A DNA stretch of 64,000 bases from Siderastrea radians (Eukaryota > Cnidaria > Anthozoa > Scleractinia > Rhizangiidae): the NCBI GenBank assembly GCA_964017195.1, contig OZ024887.1, forward strand, positions 7,013,959-7,077,958. The letters run 5' to 3'. The translations under genes and the position numbers were made by a program. The notes under the pieces are model-generated. The model had not been told where the DNA came from and made no database searches. It saw only the letters and a list, made by a program, of their open reading frames with translations. Each line of letters starts with the position of its first letter. Position 1 is the first letter of the stretch. Of the stretch, positions 37,235-49,377 are shown piece after piece.

Positions 37235-38208
37235 ATTCCTGCTTGCGTTCGACGATAGGAGAACGCAACCCTAATCCCGGCCGGAGTGAAATCGAGATTT
37301 TCTCTGTACACCAATTTAGCCCCCCCGAAGATTTTTGCAGTGGCAATAACCTCGGCCGGGAACTGGTGTATACTTTGACTCGCTTTCAAGGAACCAAATG
37401 ACCTCGCTTATCCAAAGGCGTCTTTGTTGCTAAGAAGCTTGTTTCGAACGAGGGAAGTTCCAGGCTCGAAAAAGCAACCTTTCGCCCAAGGAGTTATTGT
37501 AAATCCTTGATCGAGGTCTTAGAGAAGTATGCAAGACTCCTTGGTACATATGTCAACCTGCAGTTCGCCGTTCAGTTAGCATTCTAACCTTCTCGCCTTC
37601 GATGAAGAACCACTCGGCATACAACATTCAAATTTATATGTCCGTGAAAGAAACACGCTATTTGAATTTACTTGATACTTAAATCATTTCTCTCTCGAAC
37701 AGTGCCTTGGCGAGTCACTCTCGAAGTTTTGTGTAATGTCCATGCTGCCACTTTTAAATGTAGAAATCGCGCTGTCTGCTTATTTCGGAAATCGACGTTT
37801 ATTAACGAAGCCGCGAACTAAAAGAGGTTGAGAGGACCATTGCGCGAATATTTTTGGAGCTTATCAAAGGTAAAGAGTTCAACGGTGGTTGTAACATTTC
37901 AGTTTAATTCTGTATTTACATGTGAAACTTTCGATGAATACATACAAGCGGTCATGTAACTAAATATGTCCGCCTGAAAAATAACATATGTCACGCAACT
38001 TCGTTATTTTAAGATTTACATGTATTTCGTATCTGACAATGTTCGATTTTCTATTGAAAATATATCAACTGATAACAACCGAGGGTCGAGAAAGATCAGA
38101 AAACTGAGCAGACTCTTTCTTTCCCTAATTTCGGTGTCGACGCACTCCACTAATCTGCGATTACTACTAGTTTTAGACTATGCATCGTCTCTAATGCGAC
38201 CCGGCCCA

Positions 38209-38285
38209 TAGCTGTCAAGAAGAGAATGCAGTGTTAATCGTTTTGTTTTCTTTGTTTCTGGAGGGAGTGGAACCTAATCTATGAA
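38209..38285 (+). repeat. Dispersed repeat, copy 1
   Basis: About 75 bp (GTCAAGAAGAGAATGCAGT ... GGAACCTAATCTATGA) shared almost exactly with 49045-49113. Confidence 0.7.
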
Positions 38286-39110
38286 GACATGTATGTGTGA
38301 AAAAACCTTCCCATTTTCCGAACTTGTTAAACTTCTGCCTCTTTTTGAATATAAAGTAATTTTCTGGAATTATTAAGCTGCCAAAAAATGTATAGTTTAT
38401 AGGGTTTTTCATAAAAACAACAAAAACTATCTTAAGAGCGATCTGCGCGCAAACGGTCTCGAAGGGTGGCTGATACCTTAACACGGAGGATTAACTAACA
38501 AGGGGGCCGCGCGATCAGCAAATAATGAACTTTGACGACCTTCGAAAATGAATCAAATATCGTCACAGATTTCAGCATCATGTTACAATTGAAAATGAAG
38601 TGTTTCTCCGCAGTCTAGCGTTCTGTTATACATTCAGATACTTTCCACGCGACGTGTTTCAATGCATGCTTTGCCAAGTTACAACTAGATAAATTCTGAG
38701 TAAAAAATCTTGCGTGTCTGACGTCCCCGTTCGTCCCCCGTTCGCCAGCTTAAATGGTTTGGGTAAAAGACGTTCTGTTTGTACGGTTTTTGACCTACAA
38801 AAACATTTTTGTGAACCCAAGAGGTCAGTCAGTCTCGAGGTATCGCTAAGTTTCATTTTTACCACTACAAATGATGAATGAAATATTAATTGTACTGATC
38901 AAAACGGTTGGTTGCTGATTGATTGTTTGAGACCAGCTATGCACCAGTTCGATCGACACAATCATTCATCCCAGGCAGTGTTATGCGGGGAATAAATACA
39001 ACAAAAAATCCCAGATGACAAAGGGAACATTCAAAACAATTATTAGGACAATACATCTTACTAAAAATCATTACGAAGAAGCAAGCTTTCTAACTTTAAA
39101 TTTGACTTAC

Positions 39111-39159
39111 CCAGAGAATAAAAGGAGGAAACCATAACGGCTAGAAACACGATCTTCAT
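39111..39159 (-). CDS. Ly6/uPAR three-finger protein, exon 1 (signal peptide)
   Basis: ATG at 39159 opens MKIVFLAVMVSSFYSLG, a signal peptide, and is followed by a strong donor GTAAGT (39110-39105). The 49-nt coding part ends in phase 1, which fits the acceptor at 25139 and restores a Gly codon. The intron is 13,971 bp. A small inverted-repeat element begins only 138 bp upstream of the start. The joint is deduced from phase and family layout, not from a transcript. Confidence 0.72.
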
Positions 39160-39296
39160 GATGTTGAATAATTCAATTCGTTTTGTTATAATCAAGCCAG
39201 CCACAGACACGGGATTCAGTTCAAAAGGTGTAGAAACTTGTTACCAGTCCCACGGAAAGCACTTGGACCCAGGATCAACTATGAACAGCTAGCGAT

Positions 39297-40923
39297 GTCA
39301 CAGTGATTTAGTTGATTTGGGTATCCCCGTGTTTTGGGTATCCCCATACCCAAATCCCTAGTGAAATGGGTATCCCCTCCAAATATGGCTGCTGTGTTTT
39401 CGGTATCCCCAGCTACCCTACCCCCTCTCAAATGCGAGTGGAATTTGGCGAACATCTTTTAAGAGGGGAGAGGAACATACAGTTAAATAACATATCTCCC
39501 TATTTTTTCCTTCATTTTTCTCCCCCCTCCCTAATTTTTTTGGCCACTTCTCCCTCCTCCCTAATTTTTCTTTTCCTCCCTGATCAGTGTTTTTAAAGGG
39601 TTTAAATTCCCTACAGTAGGGTTACAGTTACTGAAAAGCTTTCGGAGCCCTCAAAAGCTCTGATTACGGTTAGAGACATATTTCTTATTTAGCATAGTTT
39701 ACTTACAAACTCACGTTTCAAAATCACGTTTCTGGGCACAAATGCGTTTGTTTTTGCTGCGACTTGAATACTACAAACAAAGGAAAATGTCTAAAAAATA
39801 TAACTAATTTTAATTTTCTCCCTTCTCCCTTTCCGTGCTGGCTCTCCCTTCTCCCTATTTTTTAAAGTCGTTTCTCCCGCCTCCCTAATTTTTTCAGGCC
39901 GTTTCTCACTCCTCCCTAAACCGTTCCTCTCCCCTCTTTTAAAGTCCATATTGTCAAGCAATTTGTTGAACTGGGTTTTCGAAGGTGTTGTTGACTCTCG
40001 GCATTTCGTCCCTACGCAAGAAAATGAACCGATGTGCCTCGCGTTGCTCTGCATTAAAAGTTTCCCATGTGTGATTAGGGTGCAAACGGACCTAACGCTT
40101 TCAGGATGAGCTTAATACTGTATGTAAAACCGATAGAAGAAAAACCAAAACAAGTTTACCTAGCCGGTTTTTAGTTAAGTTTCACGTCAGTCAACTAAGT
40201 CAACCTCTGGGTATTGCGTGACAATTCCAGTTTACGCAATGCATGGTGTGTTTTTTGAAATAAACACACACCAATCCGGGCATGCAAAAAACTGTAGTTT
40301 TGCCATTACAAATGTGTATTGCAAGGTTTTCGTGTTTGCTTCAGCAGGTATAACAGGATACAGATAGATCGACTGTACTGCAGTTTTAAACCCGTTCGCG
40401 TTTGTGACTGTTTTAGTGTCAGCTGTAGTGTTTACAATTGATCTGAACAATATGAATATTCGACCCAAGACTGAAGACTGTGAAGAGCGGGAGACGTATG
40501 TTATTTGTTTCGAAAAATATCCTCATCAAGAATTATTAAGGCTGGCTTCTACTTGACCGCTTACGATCGTGGTATCCCTCGCGTTCGTTTTGAAACCAGC
40601 GGTTCACTATTTCCGATCGTGCAATTCATGTTCGCCCAAGATATTAAAAGCCGCTGACGGTCAACTAAAGGCATAAAGAAACCAATCTTTATATCAAGGA
40701 TTACTTTACTTTCGACCTATATTTCAGGAAATTGCCCCGAAATTAACAATAAAAACATTTGTATTAAATAATGGAGATAAACGGCAGAATGACCTCGCTT
40801 CTTCCAGTCTTTTGTCAGTGTAAGAATTGGTGTGTTTTGGGAATCCCTACCCGGGATACCCATTTCACTAGGGATTTGGGTATGGGGATACCCAAAACAC
40901 GGGGATACCCAAACCACTGTGAC
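39297..40923. mobile_element. Inverted-repeat element with GTCACAGTG ends
   Basis: The ends (39297-39375 and 40845-40923) are inverted copies containing TTTGGGTATCCCCGTG and TAGGGATTTGGG; the left copy has about 10 extra bases after GTCACAGTG. The interior has T/C-rich repeats (39500-39560, 39815-39935) that are themselves partly inverted. No coding capacity. Confidence 0.6.
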
Positions 40924-41665
40924 AGCGACTCCTTTGAAATCGTACAATTTTGACAGTCCTTTGAGAAGCCTTGGAGCTCTTTTAAGTGGCTGTCCGCGTA
41001 AGAATCGACCACTCAATTTTGACCAAATTTTTGATTTCCTTCAAACTTTCTGTACGAAACAAGATTGATATAGGACTAATGAAAATACATTTCGTTTGTT
41101 GGCAATCTTCAGTACACCCGAGATTTTGAGGCAAATGTTGTTGACACCCGGAGCCCTCAAAATCGCCCTTTCGTCGAGTCGAAATTAGCCAATTTTGGGA
41201 AGTCTGCTGCCGACGTATATTTATCCGAAAAATCTCACTTTTATACCAGTAATACATACGTCATGTTACTCAAGAAATATGGTGGAAAAAGTTCAAATTA
41301 TTGAAACTTGTTTAAACGAGAGAGTCTCAAACTGGCCAATGTTAACGGTATCAGCAAGAAGCGGGTCAAGTGGTAAGACAAAAACAAACGTTTCACAAAA
41401 TTCTGACTTACTCTGACAATCTTAGGTACTTTTCCAAAGAGTACTAGGATAGTGTCCTTAAACTACTTAATAATATTTGGTGGATCTCTAACATGTGAAG
41501 AGATACAGTTGCAATAGACTGCGAGTAGTCTCTAATTTTTGAAAGGAACATCTGCTACGCGGATAGCTGCTAGCTACTATCCAAACCTACCAAATTTAGA
41601 CGTGTTTGGTGCTTCTCGGATCCGAAATAAGCACAAAATTTCAGCGTAAATTGCGAGTCGACAGA

Positions 41666-42232
41666 ATGGCGGGAAAACGTACCCGGGAGGATGAGAGCTC
41701 AAAGGACAGGTCCACAGAGGAATCAGGCAAAGAGTGTATCTTTAAAACTTTGACCTTAAAATTAGTTATGTTAATGGCTATATTGTCAGGCCAACGTTTA
41801 ACTATAAGGGACATGAAAGTCTCAGACAGCAAAGTTGTGTTTATTGTTAATGAAGTGTTAAAAACTACTAAACCTGGAAAAGAATGTACTAAGATAGAAT
41901 TTCTATCATTTGACGAGAATCCTCGTCTCTGCGTGGTCAGGTACCTTTCCGAATACCTGAAGAGGACGAAGGACATGAGACATGGTCATCAAAAGTTGCT
42001 TGTTAGTTACCAGAAGCCACACAGATGGTTGAAGCACGAATTAAAGCTCGCTGACATAGATACTTCTACCTTCGGTGCCCACCGTACAAGAGCTGCGTCA
42101 ACCTCAGCACCTCTCAATAAAAACTATCATGGGTGGTCCTCGGAAAATACTTTCATGAAATATTACAACAAAGCTATTTCCAAACCAAAAGATAACTTTG
42201 GGAAACAGCTGCTAAATGCGTTGCACAAATAA
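41666..42232 (+). pseudogene. Tyrosine recombinase catalytic fragment (Crypton-like)
   Basis: Starting at MAGKRTRED, the 188 residues contain the Arg-box context LSGQRLTIRDM, a beta region ending KLLVSYQKPH, HRTRAAS (H-x-x-R), and a final WSSENTFMKYYNK with the probable nucleophile Tyr. Compared with the family layout as I know it, short segments before the His-x-x-Arg box and before the Trp-Ser-Ser motif appear missing, and there is no N-terminal domain. Probably a truncated mobile-element recombinase. Confidence 0.65.
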
Positions 42233-42314
42233 ACAGCTGTAAAGATGCTAAGAACTTTAACTACAATTGTTATTTGATTGGGACAGATGGTAACAGAGAG
42301 TTATTGTTCATGTT

Positions 42315-42371
42315 AACAACCAGGTTGTTCGGTAAACACAAGGCCAGTGTTTACCGAACAACCTGGTTGTT
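42315..42371. repeat. Perfect 25-bp-arm hairpin
   Basis: Arms AACAACCAGGTTGTTCGGTAAACAC and its exact complement flank the 7-base loop AAGGCCA. Confidence 0.85.
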
Positions 42372-42489
42372 ATTGTTGACATTTAGATGGTCTTAAGTTA
42401 CGGTCGACTTCTTCTGGTCACATGCTTTCAAGTCTCACGTGATTTCCTTGTGACATAGACCGGTGGCGAAATAGAATTGAAAAATTAAA

Positions 42490-42778
42490 CGAGACTTACC
42501 TGTAAGTTGAAGTTTGGATAAGATTCTATGAGTCACCGGTCGGGAACAAGGGAGTCACGTGCCCACCCAAACGTTTATGTATTGTATATAATACCTGTTT
42601 TGCTACTGGGGAAATGTGTTTTTTTCCATTGCCCTACCCTAGCTGGTTGTGTGACCGGTATGTCATTTCTTTGAAGTTTTAATGCGGAGGTGCGCACGCA
42701 TATCGCACGTGACTCCCTTGTTCCCGACCGGTGACTCATAGAATCTTAATCAAACTTCAACTTACAGGTAAGTCTCGT
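42490..42778. mobile_element. TTAA-type MITE, 289 bp
   Basis: About 75-bp inverted ends beginning ACGAGACTTACCTGTAAG, flanked by TTAA (42486-42489 and 42779-42782). No coding capacity. It lies at the 5' edge of a decayed LINE. Confidence 0.8.
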
Positions 42779-42782
42779 TTAA

Positions 42783-45700
42783 TTTGTCAAGGGGAGTTAG
42801 ACAGGGGTGTCCCCTCTCCCCTTACCTTTTTATCTTAGCGATAGAAATTTTAGCAGATATAAAGGTTAGGCAAGACTGCACTCGACTGCACTATACAAGG
42901 AATTAAAATATTTGAGACTGAGCATAAAGTCAGTCAATTCGCTGACGATACTACACTCTTTCTACCAAATGTAACCGCAGTCGAAAACTCAATCAAACTA
43001 GTTGAACAATTTGGTGATGCTTCAGGTCTAAGACTTAACGTCGAAAAAACGAAAGCAATATGGCTGGGCCCCTGGAGGTTTAATAGTTGTAAGCCTTTTG
43101 GTTTAATGTGGACAAAGGAACCTGTGAGAGCTCTTGGAACGTTTATCTTTTATAATGTGAAAGAAAATAACAAGAAAAACGTAGAGGTAAAAATTGACAA
43201 CTTAATACAAAACTTTATATCTGGAGGGCACACAATCTTTCTTTACTCGGCAAGTGTCTTATTGTTAAATGCTTAGGAATTGCACGCCTGGTATACTCCG
43301 CTTCGTTGATAGTCATTCCTAACACTTATATTCCTATAATTAAGAACTCTATTTTTCAACTTTATTTGGAACAAAAAACAAGATACAATCAAAAGGGATG
43401 TTATGTATCAAGATTATAGTAATGGTGGCTTGCGTGGCCCCATGTTGAAGTCTTATTTAAATCACTTCATTTAGCATGGATCTCTAGATTTGTGGTCAGG
43501 GACAAAAACTTTATAGAAATTTGGAAATCAATTCCGAACTATTTCTTTCTTTGAAAAATATGGTGGCTCTAATTTTCTGCTGTGCTGCAATTATGACAAG
43601 AAATTCTTAGAAAAATCGAACATCCCACACAGACAAATTCTAGCAAATTTTCTTGAATTAAAGACATTGTACGGATTGAGAAATGAATCAGATGTCCTCC
43701 TGTTTAACAACAAAGAGATTCTAATTGATGGAAATACCATTTTCCATTCTAAATGGTTTGAAAAGGGAATTATTTCAGTACAAGATATCTTAGACCATAC
43801 AGGGAAATTTTTAACTTTCCATGAATCCCGGAAAAAGTATGGCGTTAAATGCAACTTCTTAAGGTGTTTCGATACAGTTTTTTGGGACCATACGTAACTT
43901 TTTGAATCGGCTCTTAGACAGTCCTTTCCTTATCAGATCAAAGTGAAATTTGCAATACTTGTTGGTTTTGGATTGAACTTTAGCGTGGTTTACATTTTGT
44001 GAAAATCGATATTTCCATGACAACGATAAACAAAAAACCTCGAAAACACTAAAAATGAAATTTTCCGCGATCCAGATTTCGCTTTGAAAAGCAAACACCA
44101 ACATCTTAAACTGTGGTGTATGGCACACAAAATATACAAGAACAAAAAAATTCTGTATGTTTGTTTTGAAGTAAATCGCAAAAACATTTCCAACCTTAGT
44201 TTTTGCATAGTAATAGTAAATGCACCGAAAAATAATCAATACTTTGATGAAATGGCTCGAAAATACGTTCAAAATGTGTCGTTTACTTCCTTTTTTACGC
44301 CTAGAAAGTTTTGTTGAAACTGGTGTTCGCGATCTCGAGAACGAATTGTTTTTCTAAGATCATTCGCGTAATAATTTTGTGGTAATTTTTGAATTTGAGC
44401 GTTTTTGTGAAAATCTTAAGAACGGCTAGATGGATTTTTTTTAAAACATTAAACGCGCGTGCTTGACGATGTGTCCAATTTTAGTATCGAGTCTTATTAA
44501 CATTGATTCACTGGAACACTTTTAGATTTAACGTTAACCCTTTACCGTCAGCGTTTTTCCCTTAGAAAAACGCATTTTTTACCGCTAAAGCGGTTTTTGA
44601 AGTGCTATGGTGCCAAATGCCACTAAACTTTGCTACAAAAGCGTTTTCTTACATTTTAGCTCAATTTTGAGCCAGCTTCTGTTGAAAATTGTACATTATT
44701 TTGGTTTCAGGCACGCGCATAAGCCAAAATTTGGACTTGTTTTTTTTTTTTTTGCTGATTCATTTCTAATTTTTTCTCGCTTCTTTTGCTTTCCTTTTTC
44801 TCTCCCTTTCTTTTCTCTTTATCTTCTACCCTTTATCACCTTTCTATCCACTGGAAAAGTTTTGGCCTCAGTCCTTCTAAAAACCTGGAAATGGAACATT
44901 GATCAACTAGGTGACTTGGCCTATTTTACCACCAACTTTGCAGCCAAAATTGGACACGTTTTTCTGGTATAGCTCTGCCAGGATTTGGTCGATATTCAAA
45001 ATGGACACACGTATGGATGGATCTGTCCTTGCTGTGCTAGCTGCTTATCAAAACAATCTGGTGACGTCAAAAATGATGTACGTCACAAGTGGCTGAATGG
45101 TTCCCGACTTCGACGTCGGGAAAATACAACTCTTGACGGAAAAGAGTTAACTAAACTATCGAAAATCGTTGATCATGACAAATCTTACTCGTTTGAGACT
45201 GATTTTGGTTGATTTATCAGGTTTAATGCAAAAAAAGAACACATTTGAAACAAAATGTCCTTTTCTTTAAAGAGCCGTCTGAACCGACGGAAAAGCTTGC
45301 GTTACATATTCACATTTGGCAAATAAATGCTAATATATTTAAAGTAATGCGCAAAGCATTCCTCCGTGATTTTTACTTTTCGTTGTAATCTACAGTGCAA
45401 CAAAGAACAAAGAAACCAGATAAGAATCACGAAGCAATGAATTACGCATTACTTTGAATATTATTAGCATTTACTTGCCAACTGTGAATTTGTAACGCAA
45501 CCTTTTCCGTCGGTTCATACGTCCTTTTTAACGTTAAATCTAAAAGAGTTCCAGTGAATCAATGTTAATAAGACTCCATACTAAAATTGGACACATCGTC
45601 AAGCACGCGTGTTTAATATTTAAAAAAAAACCATCGAGCCGTTCTTAAGATTTTCGCAAAAGCGCTCAGATTCAAAAATTACCCCAAAATTATTACACGA

Positions 45701-47117
45701 ATGATCTTAGAAAAACAATTCGTTCTCGAGATCGCGAACACTAGTTCCACCAAAACTTTCTAGGCGTAAAATAGTAAGTAAAAGACACATTTTGAAAGTA
45801 TTTTCGAGCCATTTCATCAAAGAATTGATTATTTTTCGGTGCATTTACTATTACTATGCAAAAACTTAGGTTGAAAATGTTTTTGCGATTTACTTCGAAA
45901 CAAACATACAGATTTTTTTTGTTCTTGTATATTTTGTGTGCCATACACCACAGTTTAAGATGTTGGTGTTTGCTTTTCAAAGCGAAGTCTGGATCGCGCA
46001 AAATTTCAATTTTAGTGTTTTCGAGGTTTTTTGTTTATCGTTGTCATGGAAATATCGATTTTCACAAAATGTAAACCGCGCTAAAGTTCAATCCAAAAGC
46101 AAAAAGTACTGCAAATTTCACGTTGATCCGACAAGATAAAGACTGTCTAAGAGCCGATTAAAAGTGAGGTATGGTCCCAAAAAGACTGTATCGAAACACC
46201 TTAAATTATCTACAAGTTCTCAGCGATCCCAAAACACCTTCAAAGGTGAGAACTCTACTTCCGATTGATAAACGTAATTTATTGCAAAATAGGATTTACC
46301 AGCTTTCGCCATCTATTACCATAGATCTTGCTAAGTTCCGTTGCAAAGACTGATTACTGGTTAATATATTAATGCAGTCAAACTCGAGGGAACTGGCCCA
46401 AAAAATAAGTTGAGGACCTCAGTCTGAATAATTTTAATTGGAAGCAGGCCTTTACTCAGATAAGCCAAGTTTGTAAAGAAAATAAACTAAGAGAATTTAA
46501 CTTTAAACTACTTCATAGGATAATAGTATCAGCAAAGAACTACATACTTATGGTATCCGACTCCGCGAACATGCTAAAACTGCGACGAAGCGGATTCATT
46601 ACTACACTCTTACGTAGAATGTCAACGCTCTCAAACTTTTTTCAATAAAGTTGTGACTTGGTTTAATAATATGAATGATTCTCGCTTTTCTCCAGTTATG
46701 ATGGAAAAACTCTTTGAATTAATGGAACAAAGCAGCAATGATCGAAACTATCCAAACTCAACCATTGCCTTCTTTTCGCTAAATATTTTCTATATTGTCA
46801 GAAGCTCAATAAAAACAAGTGTGACTTCAATGAGTTTATTGCGAAAATGCAGCGTAAACTTCGTATTGAATTTAGATCATAATCTTGTTTTCTTTTTTTT
46901 TTTCATCCTTTAACATCCTTCAAAAGAGATTAGCTTCTGTCTCGTACTGCAAAAGTAACAATGGAATTCTCTCTTGTACCAAAAAAAATAGTATTCCTCC
47001 GCACTTTAGTCCGTGATCAGCGTAAATTTAAGTGGCAGCCTTGAACTTATTTTAAAAACAGTATGTGTGAATGTTGCCCTCTCTGTAATTGTTCTGTAAA
47101 GTAATAAAATTTCATTA
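42783..47117 (+). pseudogene. Decayed Tx1/L1-type LINE ORF2, split by a TTAA element
   Basis: RT motifs RGVRQGCPLSPYLF (about 42790) and QFADDTTLF (about 42940) are followed by broken frames through 43860, then by the C-terminal region after the inserted element (46205-46910). A/T-rich tail near 47105-47117 with AATAAA. Multiple stops and frameshifts show age. The 5' half is missing. Confidence 0.75.
43863..46200. mobile_element. TTAA-type element with inverted repeats of nearly 700 bp
   Basis: Starts GGTGTTTCGATACAGT and ends with its complement, directly flanked by TTAA at 43859-43862 and 46201-46204. The two arms (about 43863-44545 and 45525-46200) match with scattered differences; the centre is unique. 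It interrupts a LINE reading frame that resumes beyond it. No transposase; mobilised in trans by a TTAA-type enzyme by inference. Confidence 0.8.
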
Positions 47118-47130
47118 AAAAAACAGACGT

Positions 47131-47517
47131 CTCTTAAACCCTGGCCAAACGGAGTCGCAAGTCTACGCAACTTTAAAAATCTCAACTTGCTTTCGAAGAC
47201 TTACGATGGGTGGCCAAACGGACTCGCAAGTGCACGTAAGTTTAATAAGTTCAGCATAATTTGCCAAGAAGCAATTTCCGTGCAGCCTTACGCGCGCCTT
47301 TGCTAATAAGGAAAACAATAGTGAGACCAACTTGCGGTGACATGCGTTGGGTGGCCAAACGCTAAAAAACGTGCGTTTACTTGCGTGCCAATTTGAGCTC
47401 GATCAAGGTGAATAAGCAATCGCAAGTACACGCAAGTCACAACCAAACGGAGCCACAAGTTAATGCAAGTTTTCAACTTGCGATAACTTGCGACTCCGTC
47501 TGGCCAAGGCTTTAGGG
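47131..47517. mobile_element. Small inverted-repeat element (CCTGGCCAAACGGAGTCGCAAGT)
   Basis: Inverted ends at about 47137-47163 and 47484-47511 share GGCCAAACGGAGTCGCAAGT with few changes, and internal copies of CCAAACG..CGCAAGT recur. Non-coding MITE directly after the LINE tail. Confidence 0.6.
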
Positions 47518-49191
47518 ACAAAAGAAAGAAATCAAGAAAATCACAAAACACAGTTGCAATTGCAAGGCTCGAGTCGGACAACGCGATATAGAAAGTGGCA
47601 AAACTAAGTCTGTTTTATTAACCTAGTGACTTCATAAGACTACTTGTAGAAAACAAGGCAAATCTCTCAAGTTGAAAGAATTTCTATTCAACGTCACAGC
47701 TTCTATCTAGGCTTACGCAACGTGACCTTGGGAAGTCTGTGGTACGTATGTTCTGTAATTTGTAACGCCAACGCCTCTATTAGACCTATTAGTGCGTAAT
47801 ATTTTCCTTTCCGTTTTCACTTGACTTTGAATCAGTCAGACAATTTTTGTTTGCTGCCTTACGCGCCAGTAACGAAAATAACGAAAAATACGTGACAACC
47901 ATATGACGACACGAGCGTAATAACGAAAATACGTGACAACCAGGTCGAAGTACACAAAAGTAAAATTTCCTTGGCAGAAGACCCCTGAATTTAAGGTAAC
48001 AGCTACTGTAAAAAGTGTCATTTTTTGATAAATGAGATTTATGCTCAGATAAATCTCTTCGAGAGCTTTCTTTCAAACAAAAATTAGAAGAAAGTAGTGG
48101 CTCAGTGGTGAGCCGAGTATTAGGACTAAAAGAATTGTCCTTGATGATTATGGTAATTGATCGCTGACAAGTTCTGTCACACCTGATTAATTTGATCACG
48201 TAAAATCGAAAGCGCGTGCTAGTAATTGATTCTTGCGAAGTGGCTTCTATTAGGTTTTTTTTTTTTTTACGAATTCTTCACCTAAATGCATCACTAAAAC
48301 AAAAAAAAGCGGCTGTGTCTCTTTTTCGTCTTTCAAACCAAGACTGAAGGAAAAGAAAGCCCATGAAGAATGGGCAGTGAATTGGACTGAATTGGCTGAG
48401 AGCGACCAGGGTTCACTTTAACGACAGGAGAAGTGGGTTGCGCCGATGATTTCCCATAATTTTGCCGTGATTTTCGGCATCTTTATCAACCTGGTCAGCA
48501 TGAAATGCATGAAATACGGATTGAAGTAAGGAAAACATTTCTTTAACAAATGAAACGAAAATGACGAATGTGTTGTCACGTCCAAGAGCGGTGAGTTGAA
48601 AGCTAATAAATTATTTTCTGCCGCTCACGCGCGAGGATTACTCCTGTTACATGTTACCTGTCAAAGTTCTATCGTTTGAGAAAGCCGTTCCCTATTAGAG
48701 CTCACCGGACATTTAGGTGTCATAATCTCATTACTGGCAAGACGCCGCAGAAAATACATATGCCTTTTTTTTCTCGAAAGTAACATTTTGGCGAGATGTA
48801 CGTACGTTTTTAACTACAATTCGACAGCCGCTCGACCAGTTTGGCTGAAATTTGGCCAGATTGTTGCCAGATAGTTTTTTATCCAAAACCTTGTCTGCGA
48901 GTTTTAATCCCTCTTTTTGTTTCAAAGCTAGCCCTTTTTTACACGCGAAGTGCTAGTTTATTTGTCTTCTCGGACTTCGTCTGCTAATAAAAGAAGAACA
49001 AACGAACCCTTCCAAAAATGTGAGACAAAGTTTTTTAGCCATAGGTGTCAAGAAGAGAATGCAGTATCGTTTCGTTTTCTTTGTTTCTGGAGGGAGTGGA
49101 ACCTAATCTATGATATGACGGGCTTTGAGCCGCGCAAAACCTATTGCGCCCTCAGCTAATTTGCATAAGTAACTTTATGCTATGGTTATGG
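47518..49191. other. Host sequence, no gene seen; dispersed repeat copy 2
   Basis: No supported gene. A duplicated GTAATAACGAAAATACGTGACAACCA-like word occurs near 47870-47942. Positions 49045-49113 repeat 38214-38285. Confidence 0.4.
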
Positions 49192-49200
49192 TTTGACACC

Positions 49201-49271
49201 TAGCCTGCGTGCAGACGTCTCCTATTTCCTTCCACCCGGGAAGGAAATAGGAGACGTCTGCACGCAGGCTA
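49201..49271. mobile_element. 71-bp perfect palindromic insertion with 9-bp duplication
   Basis: Two perfectly complementary 33-bp arms (TAGCCTGCGTGCAGACGTCT...) flank a 5-base loop ACCCG. Identical 9-bp repeats TTTGACACC flank it at 49192-49200 and 49272-49280. A 9-bp duplication is typical of Mutator-like transposition, so this is probably a minimal foldback MITE. Confidence 0.85.
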
Positions 49272-49377
49272 TTTGACACCTTGTAGCTTTATGAAGATGA
49301 GGTGTTATTTCAATTAGTTGTGTCCTGTAAAAGTTGACAATGCTGAGTGACGTTTATTGCAATTCATTGCAGATAAG

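Larger units (their letters stand above)
34423..38207. mobile_element. GGGCCGGGTCGCATTA-ended element
   Basis: A 16-bp inverted repeat (34423-34438 and 38192-38207) bounds 3.8 kb; a related GGGTCGCATTAGA copy sits at 35153. No clear target duplication is seen (TAA versus ATA). Within it are a pair of long inverted repeats and a SINE. No intact transposase was found. Confidence 0.5.

Noticed and set aside
38659..38865. 68-residue minus ORF upstream of the Ly6 region
   Set aside because: No splice signals or Ly6-like cysteines; not needed to complete the Ly6 frame.
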